The notes under the pieces: generated by a model
What the model was told of the DNA's origin: nothing
The model's database searches: none
What the model saw: the letters and a program-made list of their open reading frames with translations, nothing else
Shown here: one piece after another, positions 1 to 5,773 of the stretch
Numbering within the stretch: position 1 is the first letter of the stretch
Layout: each line of letters opens with the position of its first letter
Made by a program: the position numbers and the translations under genes
Source of the DNA: an uncultured Actinomycetes bacterium
GTDB lineage: Bacteria > Actinomycetota > Thermoleophilia > Solirubrobacterales > 70-9
NCBI GenBank assembly: GCA_946479725.1
Contig: CAMLHB010000079.1
Coordinates: forward strand, 1-9,098
Length of the DNA: 9,098 nucleotides
Reading direction: 5' to 3'

Positions 1-33
1 ACACATCTCGCTATGGCTCGATGTTGAGTGTCC

Positions 34-57
34 TGGGAGGGGCACCCGGCCCTCCCA
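34..57 (+). promoter_or_regulatory. 8-bp perfect inverted repeat upstream of the epimerase gene
   Basis: TGGGAGGG (34-41) and CCCTCCCA (50-57) are exact reverse complements separated by an 8-base loop, so the transcript could form a strong GC hairpin ending 12 bases before the ATG at 70. No U-tract follows, so it is not a classical intrinsic terminator. It could be an operator, the remains of an upstream gene's terminator, or a structured leader. The hexamer TACGAT at 58-63 lies where a -10 box would sit for a transcript starting at the ATG itself. No matching -35 box is visible. Confidence 0.4.
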
Positions 58-69
58 TACGATTGGATA

Positions 70-1080
70 ATGGCGCTCAAGGTCGCGGTCACCGGCCCTA
101 CCGGGGAGATCGGGAAGCCGTTGATGTCGGAGTTGGAGGGCCGACCCGAGGTTGGGGAGGTGCTGGGGATGGCGCGTAGGCCTTTCGACCCTTCGGAGGA
201 GGGGTGGGAGAAGGTTGCCTACCGGCGAGGGGACATTCTCGATCGGGGGGCGCTGGCGGCCTTGTTCGACGGGGCTGACGTCGCCGTCCATCTTGCCTTT
301 GCGATCTTCGGCAGCCGTGAGGAGACGCGCAAGGTCAATCTCGAAGGAACCCGCAACGTCTTCGAAGCGGCGATCAAGGCCGACGTCAAGCGCCTGGTCT
401 ACGCCTCCTCGGTTGCCGCCTACGGCTTCTACCCCGAGAACCCGCAGCCGCTGAGCGAGGAGGTTCCGGCCCGCGGCTCGGAGAGCTTCTACTACTCGGC
501 CCAGAAGGCGGAGCTGGAGGCCCTGCTCGAGGAGCTGCTGGCGGGCAGCGAGGTCGAGGCCTACGTCTTCCGCCCCTGCATCGTTGCCGGGCCGCGGGCG
601 ACGATGCTGGTCGAGCAGACCGTCGACGCCGTACGCGCCGGCGACCCGTTGCCACTCCTGCGCAGGGGCGTGGAAAAGCTGCCGCTGGTGACGCCGGTCG
701 TGCCCGATCCAGGCGTCCCCTTCCAGCTCGTCCACCACGACGACGTCGCCCGGGCAATGGCGGCGGCGATCTGCGGCGACGGTCCGCCCGGCGTCTACAA
801 CCTCGCCGGCGAGGGCGAGGTCCGGATCGGGGACGTCGCCCACGCCCTCGGCTGGCGCGCGGTGCCGGTCCCGGCACCGGCGGTGAGCGCCGGAACCGCC
901 GCCGCCCGCCGGCTCACTTTTGTGTCCTCGAAGTTGGAGTGGGCTGTCGCGTTGGACACGCCGGTCCTGATGACGACGGACAAGGCGCGCCGTGAGCTCG
1001 GCTGGAAACCGCACCATGACGCGGCGGAGACGCTCGCCCAGACGGTCGTCGGCGCCCGCCGGAAGGGCATGCTCGACTAG
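70..1080 (+). CDS. NAD-dependent epimerase/dehydratase (extended SDR family)
   Basis: This 336-aa protein is a cytosolic extended short-chain dehydrogenase/reductase, the family of nucleotide-sugar epimerases, dehydratases and related reductases. Residues 8-15 form the TGxxGxxG dinucleotide-binding loop directly after the first beta strand. Ser113/Ser114 (YASS) and Tyr142-x-x-x-Lys146 (YSAQK) supply the catalytic Ser/Tyr/Lys. The C-terminal part has the usual substrate-domain features, including an HHDDVA stretch and an ELGWKP motif near the end. The frame stays open back to a GTG at 28, but ATG 70 is chosen because it puts the Rossmann strand at the N-terminus, as is normal in the family. 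Neither start has a convincing Shine-Dalgarno sequence, so translation may be leaderless. The gene stands alone, 95 bp before the next gene. Its substrate cannot be read from the sequence; a nucleotide sugar is possible given the polysaccharide genes nearby, but other substrates are equally compatible. Confidence 0.85.
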   Translation: MALKVAVTGPTGEIGKPLMSELEGRPEVGEVLGMARRPFDPSEEGWEKVAYRRGDILDRGALAALFDGADVAVHLAFAIFGSREETRKVNLEGTRNVFEAAIKADVKRLVYASSVAAYGFYPENPQPLSEEVPARGSESFYYSAQKAELEALLEELLAGSEVEAYVFRPCIVAGPRATMLVEQTVDAVRAGDPLPLLRRGVEKLPLVTPVVPDPGVPFQLVHHDDVARAMAAAICGDGPPGVYNLAGEGEVRIGDVAHALGWRAVPVPAPAVSAGTAAARRLTFVSSKLEWAVALDTPVLMTTDKARRELGWKPHHDAAETLAQTVVGARRKGMLD

Positions 1081-1099
1081 CTGTCCAGTTCATTCGCCC

Positions 1100-1128
1100 T
1101 TGGCGGAAGGACGAAAATCGGATACAAA
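1100..1128 (+). promoter_or_regulatory. candidate sigma-70-type promoter for the first small paired gene
   Basis: TTGGCG at 1100-1105 matches the -35 consensus TTGACA at four of six bases. TACAAA at 1123-1128 matches TATAAT at four of six, and the spacer is 17 bp. The pair lies in the 95-bp gap after the epimerase gene and about 48 bp before the ATG at 1176. A short inverted repeat, CCAGC-cagtc-GCTGG (1146-1160), lies between this promoter and the start codon and might be an operator. The promoter call rests on consensus matching only. Confidence 0.3.
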
Positions 1129-1175
1129 GAGGGAAGGCGAGTTCGCCAGCCAGTCGCTGGGGTAGGTGGTGGACG

Positions 1176-1589
1176 ATGAACACGACTGTGGGAGGACTCG
1201 AGTTGGCCCCTGAGGACGGGGAGAAGCGGCACGTGACGGTCGAGCTGAGCCGGCTCGCCTTCGATGGCTTGCAGGGCGCTGGCGACGCGCCGGCGCCCGT
1301 GCAGCTGGAGAGCGCTCTCCGTTGCTACCTGGGGGATCGGGACGAGGGCCGGCCGGCCTGGCCGTATCCCGGCTTCCTCCGGGGCAGCGAGGTTCCGCGG
1401 GAGAAGTCGATCGTGCTCGGCGACGTCGACCTCTGGCGCGAGTTCGAGGAAGAGGCGGAGAGCCAGGGCGTCATGGCCGAGCAGCTGGCCGAACACGCCG
1501 CCTTCTATTTCGCCGCCGAGCTCGATGCTGGTCGCATCACCCAGCGCATCCTCGACGACCTCGGGACCGGCGAGGACGCGGACGACTAA
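1176..1589 (+). CDS. small protein with ribbon-helix-helix-like C-terminal half, paralogue of the 2481-2834 product
   Basis: This is a 137-aa acidic protein of no family I can name, with no signal peptide or membrane segment. By eye it is a paralogue of the product at 2481-2834. Residues 20-34 match its N-terminus at 8 of 15 positions (V-x-V-x-L-x-x-L-A-x-x-G-L-x-G). A middle GR-x-x-x-P-x-P-x-FL stretch is shared, and residues 91-116 match at 10 of 26 positions, including LA-x-HA and AEL. Residues 78-118 read as a strand, a helix, a turn and a second helix, compatible with a ribbon-helix-helix DNA-binding fold; the N-terminal half may be a degenerate copy. The ATG is preceded by AGGTGG at 1164-1169, six bases upstream. 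Its stop TAA shares bases with the TAG of the convergent sigma gene. A role as DNA-binding regulator or sigma partner is inference from shape and position. Confidence 0.75.
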   Translation: MNTTVGGLELAPEDGEKRHVTVELSRLAFDGLQGAGDAPAPVQLESALRCYLGDRDEGRPAWPYPGFLRGSEVPREKSIVLGDVDLWREFEEEAESQGVMAEQLAEHAAFYFAAELDAGRITQRILDDLGTGEDADD

Positions 1590-2179
1590 CGAGCGGGCGG
1601 CGAGCCGACGACCGGGGCTGCCCCCAGCTCGGTCAGGTTGTGGCGCAGCGAGCGGCGGCCGCGGTGGTGCAGGCCGTGGACCGAGCTCTCGCTCTTCTCC
1701 AGCGTGTCGGCGATCTCCATCGGCGAGAGGCCGACGATGTGCCGCAGCACCAGCACCTCGCGTTGATCCTCGGGCAGGTCTTCCAGTGCCTGACGCAGGG
1801 CGCGGCCGCGATCCTGGGCGGTTTGGGCGCGGCCGGTGTCGGCCAATCTGACCTCCTCGGTCGGAATCGCCCGCTTGGCCCGCAGGTGGTCCAGCGCCGC
1901 GTTACGGGCGACCCGGAGGATCCAGGCGTCGAAGGGGACAGCCCTCTCTTCGTACTTGTGGATCGCCGTGATCAGCTTGGCGAAGACGTTCTGGGTGATG
2001 TCTTCGGCCTCGTGGTGATCGCGAACCAGTCCGTTTATGAACCGAAGTACGTCATCGGCGTAACGAACGTAGAGGTAATGCAGTCCCTCGGATTCTCCGG
2101 CCTTGGCACGGGTCACGGCCTCCTGCGTCAGATTGCCGGGCCCGTGGCTCAATGCTGAGCCGTCGGACGCGCTGCTCAT
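1586..2179 (-). CDS. ECF-like sigma-70 family RNA polymerase sigma factor
   Basis: This 197-aa protein has the two-domain layout of group 4 (ECF) sigma factors, which direct RNA polymerase to a small regulon. Region 2 spans about residues 33-100, with the core-binding helix around HEAEDITQNVFAKL and the -10-recognition stretch FDAWILRVARNAALDHLR. A short linker leads to region 4 at about 125-182, with LPEDQREVLVLRH and the helix-turn-helix LSPMEIADTLEKSESSVHGL that would read the -35 element. There is no region 1.1 or region 3, and no long C-terminal extension. The start ATG (complement of 2177-2179) has AGGGAGAG five bases upstream (2185-2192). The gene runs opposite to both small paralogues: its 3' end overlaps the first by four bases and its 5' end faces the second across 301 bp. 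No zinc-type anti-sigma (HxxxCxxC) is encoded next to it in the window. Confidence 0.92.
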   Translation of the reverse strand: MSSASDGSALSHGPGNLTQEAVTRAKAGESEGLHYLYVRYADDVLRFINGLVRDHHEAEDITQNVFAKLITAIHKYEERAVPFDAWILRVARNAALDHLRAKRAIPTEEVRLADTGRAQTAQDRGRALRQALEDLPEDQREVLVLRHIVGLSPMEIADTLEKSESSVHGLHHRGRRSLRHNLTELGAAPVVGSPPAR

Positions 2180-2480
2180 CGTTGCTCTCCCTCATGCTCA
2201 CCGCATGCACTCCTACTGGGTTTGTTGAAAACACTGCAAACTGGGGAATCGAATTGACGTCCAGCCCGCATATACGGACCAAATTTCGCCGAAAGCTGAT
2301 CACCCTCGCGGCGAATTGTCAAAGACAAAGTTCGACTATTAGGAGTCCCTGGCCCAACTTTCCTGCAAAAGCGCGGTTTTGAAGAATGGGTGAACGGGAT
2401 GACTCAAAAGGTTGAAGTTAGGAGGATTCGCGGCAGACGGTGAAAATGTTGCCCACCCTTGACGAGTTCTTTACACGGGG
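2180..2480. promoter_or_regulatory. divergent intergenic region between sigma gene and second small gene
   Basis: This 301-bp gap is visibly richer in A and T than the coding DNA around it and should hold the start signals of both divergent genes. On the minus strand TTGACA is present (complement of 2317-2322), but no good -10 hexamer follows at 16-18 bp. On the plus strand TTGACG occurs at 2254-2259 and 2459-2464, again without a well-placed -10. AGGAGGA at 2420-2426 looks like a ribosome-binding site. The nearest starts after it (GTG 2440, ATG 2446) open only a frame of about 49 codons or fewer, without recognisable content, out of frame with the small gene. I see no RNA gene. Confidence 0.45.
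2316..2328. promoter_or_regulatory. short palindrome, possible operator
   Basis: TTGTC-AAA-GACAA is a perfect 5-3-5 inverted repeat, and its left part contains the minus-strand TTGACA. A dimeric regulator bound here would cover a possible -35 element of the sigma gene. Short inverted repeats are typical of ribbon-helix-helix operators, but arms of five bases also occur by chance. Confidence 0.2.
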
Positions 2481-2834
2481 ATGGTCAGCGTCAAACTCGG
2501 AAAACTCGCTTGTAGTGGACTCGAAGGCCACTTCGGAAGCATCGAAGTCGGGGCCCGCAAAGCACTGTTGCACTACGCGTACAAGCTGAGGGTCGGCCGC
2601 AAACCGGTGCCGGCGCCCAGGTTCCTCGAAACTCCCGTGGAGCCGGAGGCGGAGTTCGACCTCACCCTCGATCGGGACACCGAAAAGCTGCTGGCCCAGG
2701 AGGCCGCGCGACAGCACACCACCGTCAGCCGCCTCGCCACCCACGCGGTGATGATCTACCTGGCTGAGCTGGAGTTCCTAGGCGTGGTCCCGCGCCGCTC
2801 GGAGACGGCTCCGAACGGCGAGAACGGGTCCTAG
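2481..2834 (+). CDS. small protein with ribbon-helix-helix-like C-terminal half, paralogue of the 1176-1589 product
   Basis: This is a 117-aa protein with no signal peptide or membrane helix, and I cannot name its family. It is the shorter twin of the 1176-1589 product and lacks that protein's first 18 or so residues. It shares the V-x-V-x-L-x-x-L-A start (residues 2-10), the GR-x-x-x-P-x-P-x-FL linker (39-49) and the C-terminal LA-x-HA / LAEL segment (85-97). Residues 59-98 read as a strand (FDLTL), a helix, a turn at His79-Thr81 and a second helix, compatible with a ribbon-helix-helix fold. ATG 2481 is the first start after an in-frame TGA at 2460-2462. It is preceded only by GGGG with no spacing, so initiation may be weak or leaderless. 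The gene is divergent from the sigma gene, and its TAG stop interlocks with the stop of the convergent dehydrogenase gene. A regulatory role is inferred from position and shape. Confidence 0.7.
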   Translation: MVSVKLGKLACSGLEGHFGSIEVGARKALLHYAYKLRVGRKPVPAPRFLETPVEPEAEFDLTLDRDTEKLLAQEAARQHTTVSRLATHAVMIYLAELEFLGVVPRRSETAPNGENGS

Positions 2835-3916
2835 TCGGCGGGAGCGATCGGCGCCGAGAGGCCGGCGCGGGCGGTGCTGAGAGCCTCCGCCACGGGCTTC
2901 ACCGCCACCGGCCGGCCGCGGTTCTGCAGCGACTCCTCCAGCGCCTCCAGGCAGAGCACGATCTCCAGGCCCAGATGGGCGTTGGATGCCGGCGTCACGC
3001 CCTCGCGGATCGCCGCGGCGAAGTCCCGCAGCTCCTGCGCCAGCGGCTCCAGCGCCTGCACGCGCGGTGCCACCATGTCGCCGGTGCGGTAGGTGAGCCG
3101 GTACTCGCCGAAGTTGGCCGGCGGCTCGGCGAAGTCGAGGCCGCGGTCGTAGATCCGTACCGAGTCGTCAGCCGCGGTGTCCTCGTACTGGACCATGCGG
3201 CGGCTGCCGACGACGACCATCTGCCGCATCTTCCGCGGCGCCAGCCAGGAGAGTTGGACGTTGGCCTGGGTGCCGCCCTCGAAACGCAGGGTGAGGAAGG
3301 CGGTCTCGTGGATCCCCTCCTGAAAGACGCTGCGGCCGGTCGCCGAGACCTCCAGCAGCGGCCGGTCGAGCCAGTGCAGGAGGATCGAGAGGTCGTGCGG
3401 GGCGAGGTCGAGGACGACGCCGTCCTGCTGGTAGAGGCCGAGGTTCATCCGCGAGGAGGTGATGAAGTAGATCTCGCCCAGCTCGTCGCCCTGGATCAGG
3501 TCGCGGACGGCGTTGACCGAGGGGCTGTAGACGAAGGTGTGGCCGGGCATCATCACCTGGCCGAGGTCCTCGGCCAGGGCGATCAGGGCCGCCGCCTCCT
3601 GCGCCGTCCGCGCCAGCGGCTTCTCGACGAGGACGTGCTTGCCCGCCTCCAAGGCGCGGCGGACGAGGTTGTAGTGGGTGTGCGGCGGGGTCGCGATCGC
3701 CACGGCCTCGATCCGCGGGTCGGCGAGGGCGGCGTCGAGGTCTGGCTCGATCCAGATCCCAGGATGGCGGCGGCGGAAGTCTTCGGCCCGACCTTCGTCG
3801 AGCTCACAGAGGCCCATGAGGCGGAACTCGGGGCTCTCGACGACGTTGCGGACGATGTTCGGGCCCCAGTAGCCGTAGCCGACGACCAGGGTTCCGATGG
3901 CTCCTGCTGGATTCAC
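2831..3916 (-). CDS. Gfo/Idh/MocA family NAD(P)-dependent sugar dehydrogenase (first copy)
   Basis: This 361-aa protein belongs to the Gfo/Idh/MocA oxidoreductases, which oxidise or reduce a hydroxyl or keto group of a sugar, often a nucleotide sugar. The Rossmann loop GYGYWG is at residues 13-18, the family EKP motif with the active-site Lys at 98-100, and the D-L-A-P-H-D motif with Asp170 and His174 at the substrate site. The frame is open upstream to 4291, but that stretch is the shadow of the sugar transferase gene. The GTG at 3914-3916 is chosen because it places the Rossmann strand at the N-terminus, has AAGGGAG four bases upstream (3921-3927), and overlaps the transferase stop as GTGA. 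GYGYWGPN-type members are common in surface-polysaccharide loci, where some act as UDP-HexNAc-uronate 3-dehydrogenases (WlbA/WbpB). That substrate is a possibility, not a reading. The 3' end overlaps the second small gene by four bases. Confidence 0.88.
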   Translation of the reverse strand: MNPAGAIGTLVVGYGYWGPNIVRNVVESPEFRLMGLCELDEGRAEDFRRRHPGIWIEPDLDAALADPRIEAVAIATPPHTHYNLVRRALEAGKHVLVEKPLARTAQEAAALIALAEDLGQVMMPGHTFVYSPSVNAVRDLIQGDELGEIYFITSSRMNLGLYQQDGVVLDLAPHDLSILLHWLDRPLLEVSATGRSVFQEGIHETAFLTLRFEGGTQANVQLSWLAPRKMRQMVVVGSRRMVQYEDTAADDSVRIYDRGLDFAEPPANFGEYRLTYRTGDMVAPRVQALEPLAQELRDFAAAIREGVTPASNAHLGLEIVLCLEALEESLQNRGRPVAVKPVAEALSTARAGLSAPIAPAD

Positions 3917-4602
3917 TCTGCTCCCTTTCGGCTGAGGACCACCCACGGGGTCTTGAGAAGGATCGAGAGGTCGAGGCCGAGCGTGCGGCGCTTCGCGTAC
4001 TCGATGTCGAGGCGGACCATTTCCTCGTAAGTGCGTTCGCTGCGGCCGCTGACCTGCCAGTAGCCGGTGAGGCCGGGTTTGACGGCGAAGCGCCGGCGGT
4101 ACCAGCTCGGGTACTCGGCGACCTCGTAGGGGATCGCCGGGCGCGGCCCGACCAGCGTCATGTCGCCCCTGACGACGTTGAAGAGCTGCGGCAGCTCGTC
4201 GAGGCTCCAGCGGCGGATCCAGCGCCCGACCGGGGTGATCCGGTTGTCGACGGCGAGCTTGTAGAGGTTCACACGACCCCCGTCGCGGCACTCGCCCTCG
4301 CCTTTGATCAGCGCCGTCACGTACTCCTTGTGGCCGCGCGGGTCGGCGTCGACCCGCATGCTGCGGAACTTGTAGAGCGTGAACTCGCGTTCGCGGTAGC
4401 CGACCCGACGCTGGCGGAAGAAGGCGGGGCCGCGGCTGTCGATTCGCACCGCCAGGGCGACGGCGATCAGCAGCGGGCTGAGCAGCAGGATCAGGACCAC
4501 GGCGAAGGCGACGTCAAAGCCACGGCGCAGAAGCTCGAACGCCCGCCGCTTGCCGGCGCCGCGGACGAGAGCTTCCTCACGGGTCAGTCGATGAGCCTCC
4601 AT
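3913..4602 (-). CDS. polyprenyl-phosphate sugar-1-phosphate transferase (bacterial sugar transferase, short form)
   Basis: This 229-aa monotopic membrane enzyme would transfer a sugar-1-phosphate from a nucleotide sugar to undecaprenyl phosphate, starting assembly of a surface glycan on the inner face of the membrane. The single hydrophobic segment is at residues 29-53. It is followed by family motifs in order: GPAFFRQRRVG (58-68), LYKFRSM (76-82), SLDELPQL (133-140) with the Asp135-Glu136 catalytic pair, MTLVGPRP (148-155) and KPGLTGYWQVSGR (175-187). It is the short catalytic form, without the N-terminal four-helix and nucleotide-binding-like regions of WbaP/WcaJ-size proteins. It is first in a minus-strand pair and overlaps the dehydrogenase by GTGA, so the two should be co-translated. 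The start ATG is the complement of 4600-4602; no strong ribosome-binding site precedes it. Its sugar specificity cannot be told from sequence. Confidence 0.93.
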   Translation of the reverse strand: MEAHRLTREEALVRGAGKRRAFELLRRGFDVAFAVVLILLLSPLLIAVALAVRIDSRGPAFFRQRRVGYREREFTLYKFRSMRVDADPRGHKEYVTALIKGEGECRDGGRVNLYKLAVDNRITPVGRWIRRWSLDELPQLFNVVRGDMTLVGPRPAIPYEVAEYPSWYRRRFAVKPGLTGYWQVSGRSERTYEEMVRLDIEYAKRRTLGLDLSILLKTPWVVLSRKGAE

Positions 4603-4702
4603 CGCCTAGACAACGGAACCGGGAGCGGAACTCTTGCGCTTCGGGGACCGCTCGACCTTTTTTTCCGCCGGGGCGAAAAGACGCGGTGGGTTCATGCGTT
4701 GA
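4603..4702. promoter_or_regulatory. divergent promoter region of the two polysaccharide units
   Basis: These 100 bp separate the starts of the sugar transferase (minus) and the 2-epimerase (plus) and must carry the promoters of both. GGAAC, the usual -35 core of ECF-sigma promoters, occurs twice on the plus strand (4615-4619 and 4627-4631), 12 bp apart. No clear CGTC-type -10 follows at the expected distance. A run of seven T (4658-4664) lies downstream without a strong hairpin before it. No convincing sigma-70 pair is visible on either strand. Confidence 0.4.
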
Positions 4703-5773
4703 TTGGGCGTGGCAGCTCGAATCCTTTCCGTGATCGGCTCGCGCCCCGAGATCGTGCAGGCGGCGCCGCTTTCGCTTGCCTACTCGAGCTGCGTCGAGGA
4801 GATCCTCGTCCACACCGGGCAGCACTACGACCCCGGGATGTCCGATCTGCAGATCGCCGACCTGCACCTGCCGCTGCCCGAGTTCAACCTCGGGGTCGGC
4901 TCGCTGCCGCCCGGCGCGGCGGTGGCGGTGGCCGAGGAGCGAATCGGCCGGGTGATCGCCAGCCGCGAGCCGGACGCGGTCCTCGTCCGCGGCGATACCC
5001 ACGCGACGATCGCCGGCGCCCGCGCCGCGGTCGCCGCCGGGGTGCCGCTGATCCACGTCGAGGCGGGGCTGCGCAGCTACCGCGCCGACATGCCGGAGGA
5101 GGCCAACAGGATCGAGACCGACGAGCTCTCCGACCTGCTGTTCGCGCCCTGCGAGCACGCCCGCGAGGTCCTCCTCGAGGAGGGGGTGAAGGGCGCCGTC
5201 CACGTCACCGGCGACGTCCTCGCCGACGTCCTCCTGGCGACCCGCGACCGGCTTCCCGAGCGGGGCGAGGAGGGCGAGTACGTCCTCGCCACCGCCCATC
5301 GCAACTACAACACCGACTCCGCCGAGCGCCTCTCCGCCGTGCTCGAGTGCCTCGGCGCCGCCGGCTGCCGGGTGATCTTCCCGCTGCACCCGCGGACCCG
5401 CAAGAGCATCGAGACCTGGAGCCTCGAGGTCCCGGCCAACGTCGAGATGCGGGACCCCGTCACCTACACCGAGATGCTGGTCCTCGAGCGCGGCGCCAGG
5501 GCGGTCGCGACCGACTCCGGCGGCGTCCAGCGCGAGGCCTACCTCTGGGGCGTGCCCTGCGTCACCATGCGCGAGGAGACCGAGTGGATCGAGACCGTCT
5601 CGACCGGCTGGAACACCCTGGTCGGGGCCGACTCCGAGGCGTTCCGCGCCGCTCTCGACAAGCCGCTGCCCAGCGAGCGGCCGCCGATCTTCGGCGACGG
5701 CCGCGCCGCCGAGCGGATCGCCGAGCTGACCGTCGCCCACCTCGAGCGCCAGATGGAGGGCTCCCTTGTCTGA
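4703..5773 (+). CDS. wecB: non-hydrolysing UDP-N-acetylglucosamine 2-epimerase family protein
   Basis: This 356-aa cytosolic enzyme of the UDP-GlcNAc 2-epimerase family inverts C2 of a UDP-HexNAc, classically making UDP-ManNAc. Family blocks run in order: GSRPEIVQAAPL (12-23), TGQHYD (38-43), RGDTHAT (96-102), HVEAGLRS (118-125), PEEANR (131-136), TAHRNYN (197-203) and DSGGVQREA (271-279). Asp98, Glu120, Glu132 or Glu133, and His199 fall where the E. coli catalytic residues Asp95, Glu117, Glu131 and His213 are expected. Two blocks deviate from textbook WecB: HRNYN replaces HRREN, and EETEWIETV followed by GWN (292-304) replaces the TERPE segment. The second deviation recalls the WbpI/WlbD branch that acts on UDP-diacetamido-glucuronate, so the substrate is uncertain. 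The start is TTG 4703 or GTG 4709; an in-frame TGA at 4700-4702 blocks anything earlier, and neither has a strong ribosome-binding site. It is first in a four-gene operon. Confidence 0.88.
   Translation: MGVAARILSVIGSRPEIVQAAPLSLAYSSCVEEILVHTGQHYDPGMSDLQIADLHLPLPEFNLGVGSLPPGAAVAVAEERIGRVIASREPDAVLVRGDTHATIAGARAAVAAGVPLIHVEAGLRSYRADMPEEANRIETDELSDLLFAPCEHAREVLLEEGVKGAVHVTGDVLADVLLATRDRLPERGEEGEYVLATAHRNYNTDSAERLSAVLECLGAAGCRVIFPLHPRTRKSIETWSLEVPANVEMRDPVTYTEMLVLERGARAVATDSGGVQREAYLWGVPCVTMREETEWIETVSTGWNTLVGADSEAFRAALDKPLPSERPPIFGDGRAAERIAELTVAHLERQMEGSLV
5755..5760 (+). promoter_or_regulatory. ribosome-binding site supporting a TTG start
   Basis: GGAGGG lies five bases before the TTG at 5766, inside the 3' end of the epimerase gene. 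It decides the start of the second dehydrogenase, since no ATG or GTG is available nearby at the right place for the Rossmann fold. Confidence 0.7.

Noticed and set aside
1146..1160. CCAGC-cagtc-GCTGG inverted repeat as a confirmed operator
   Set aside because: Five-base GC arms arise easily by chance in such DNA, and it does not match the TTGTC/GACAA palindrome upstream of the sigma gene.
2440..2590. Short frame from GTG 2440 or ATG 2446 behind AGGAGGA
   Set aside because: Spacing from AGGAGGA is 13-19 bases, the peptide is about 49 residues or fewer without recognisable content, and it overlaps the better-supported paralogue gene in another frame.
3917..4291. 125-codon N-terminal extension of the first dehydrogenase
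   Set aside because: It is out-of-frame reading of the sugar transferase gene. The GTG at 3914-3916 has a good ribosome-binding site and the right N-terminus for the fold.
4658..4679. T-run followed by a small inverted repeat, considered as a terminator
   Set aside because: The T-run precedes rather than follows the pairing bases, and the only stem has a two-base loop and a bulge. It lies between divergent starts, where no terminator is needed.
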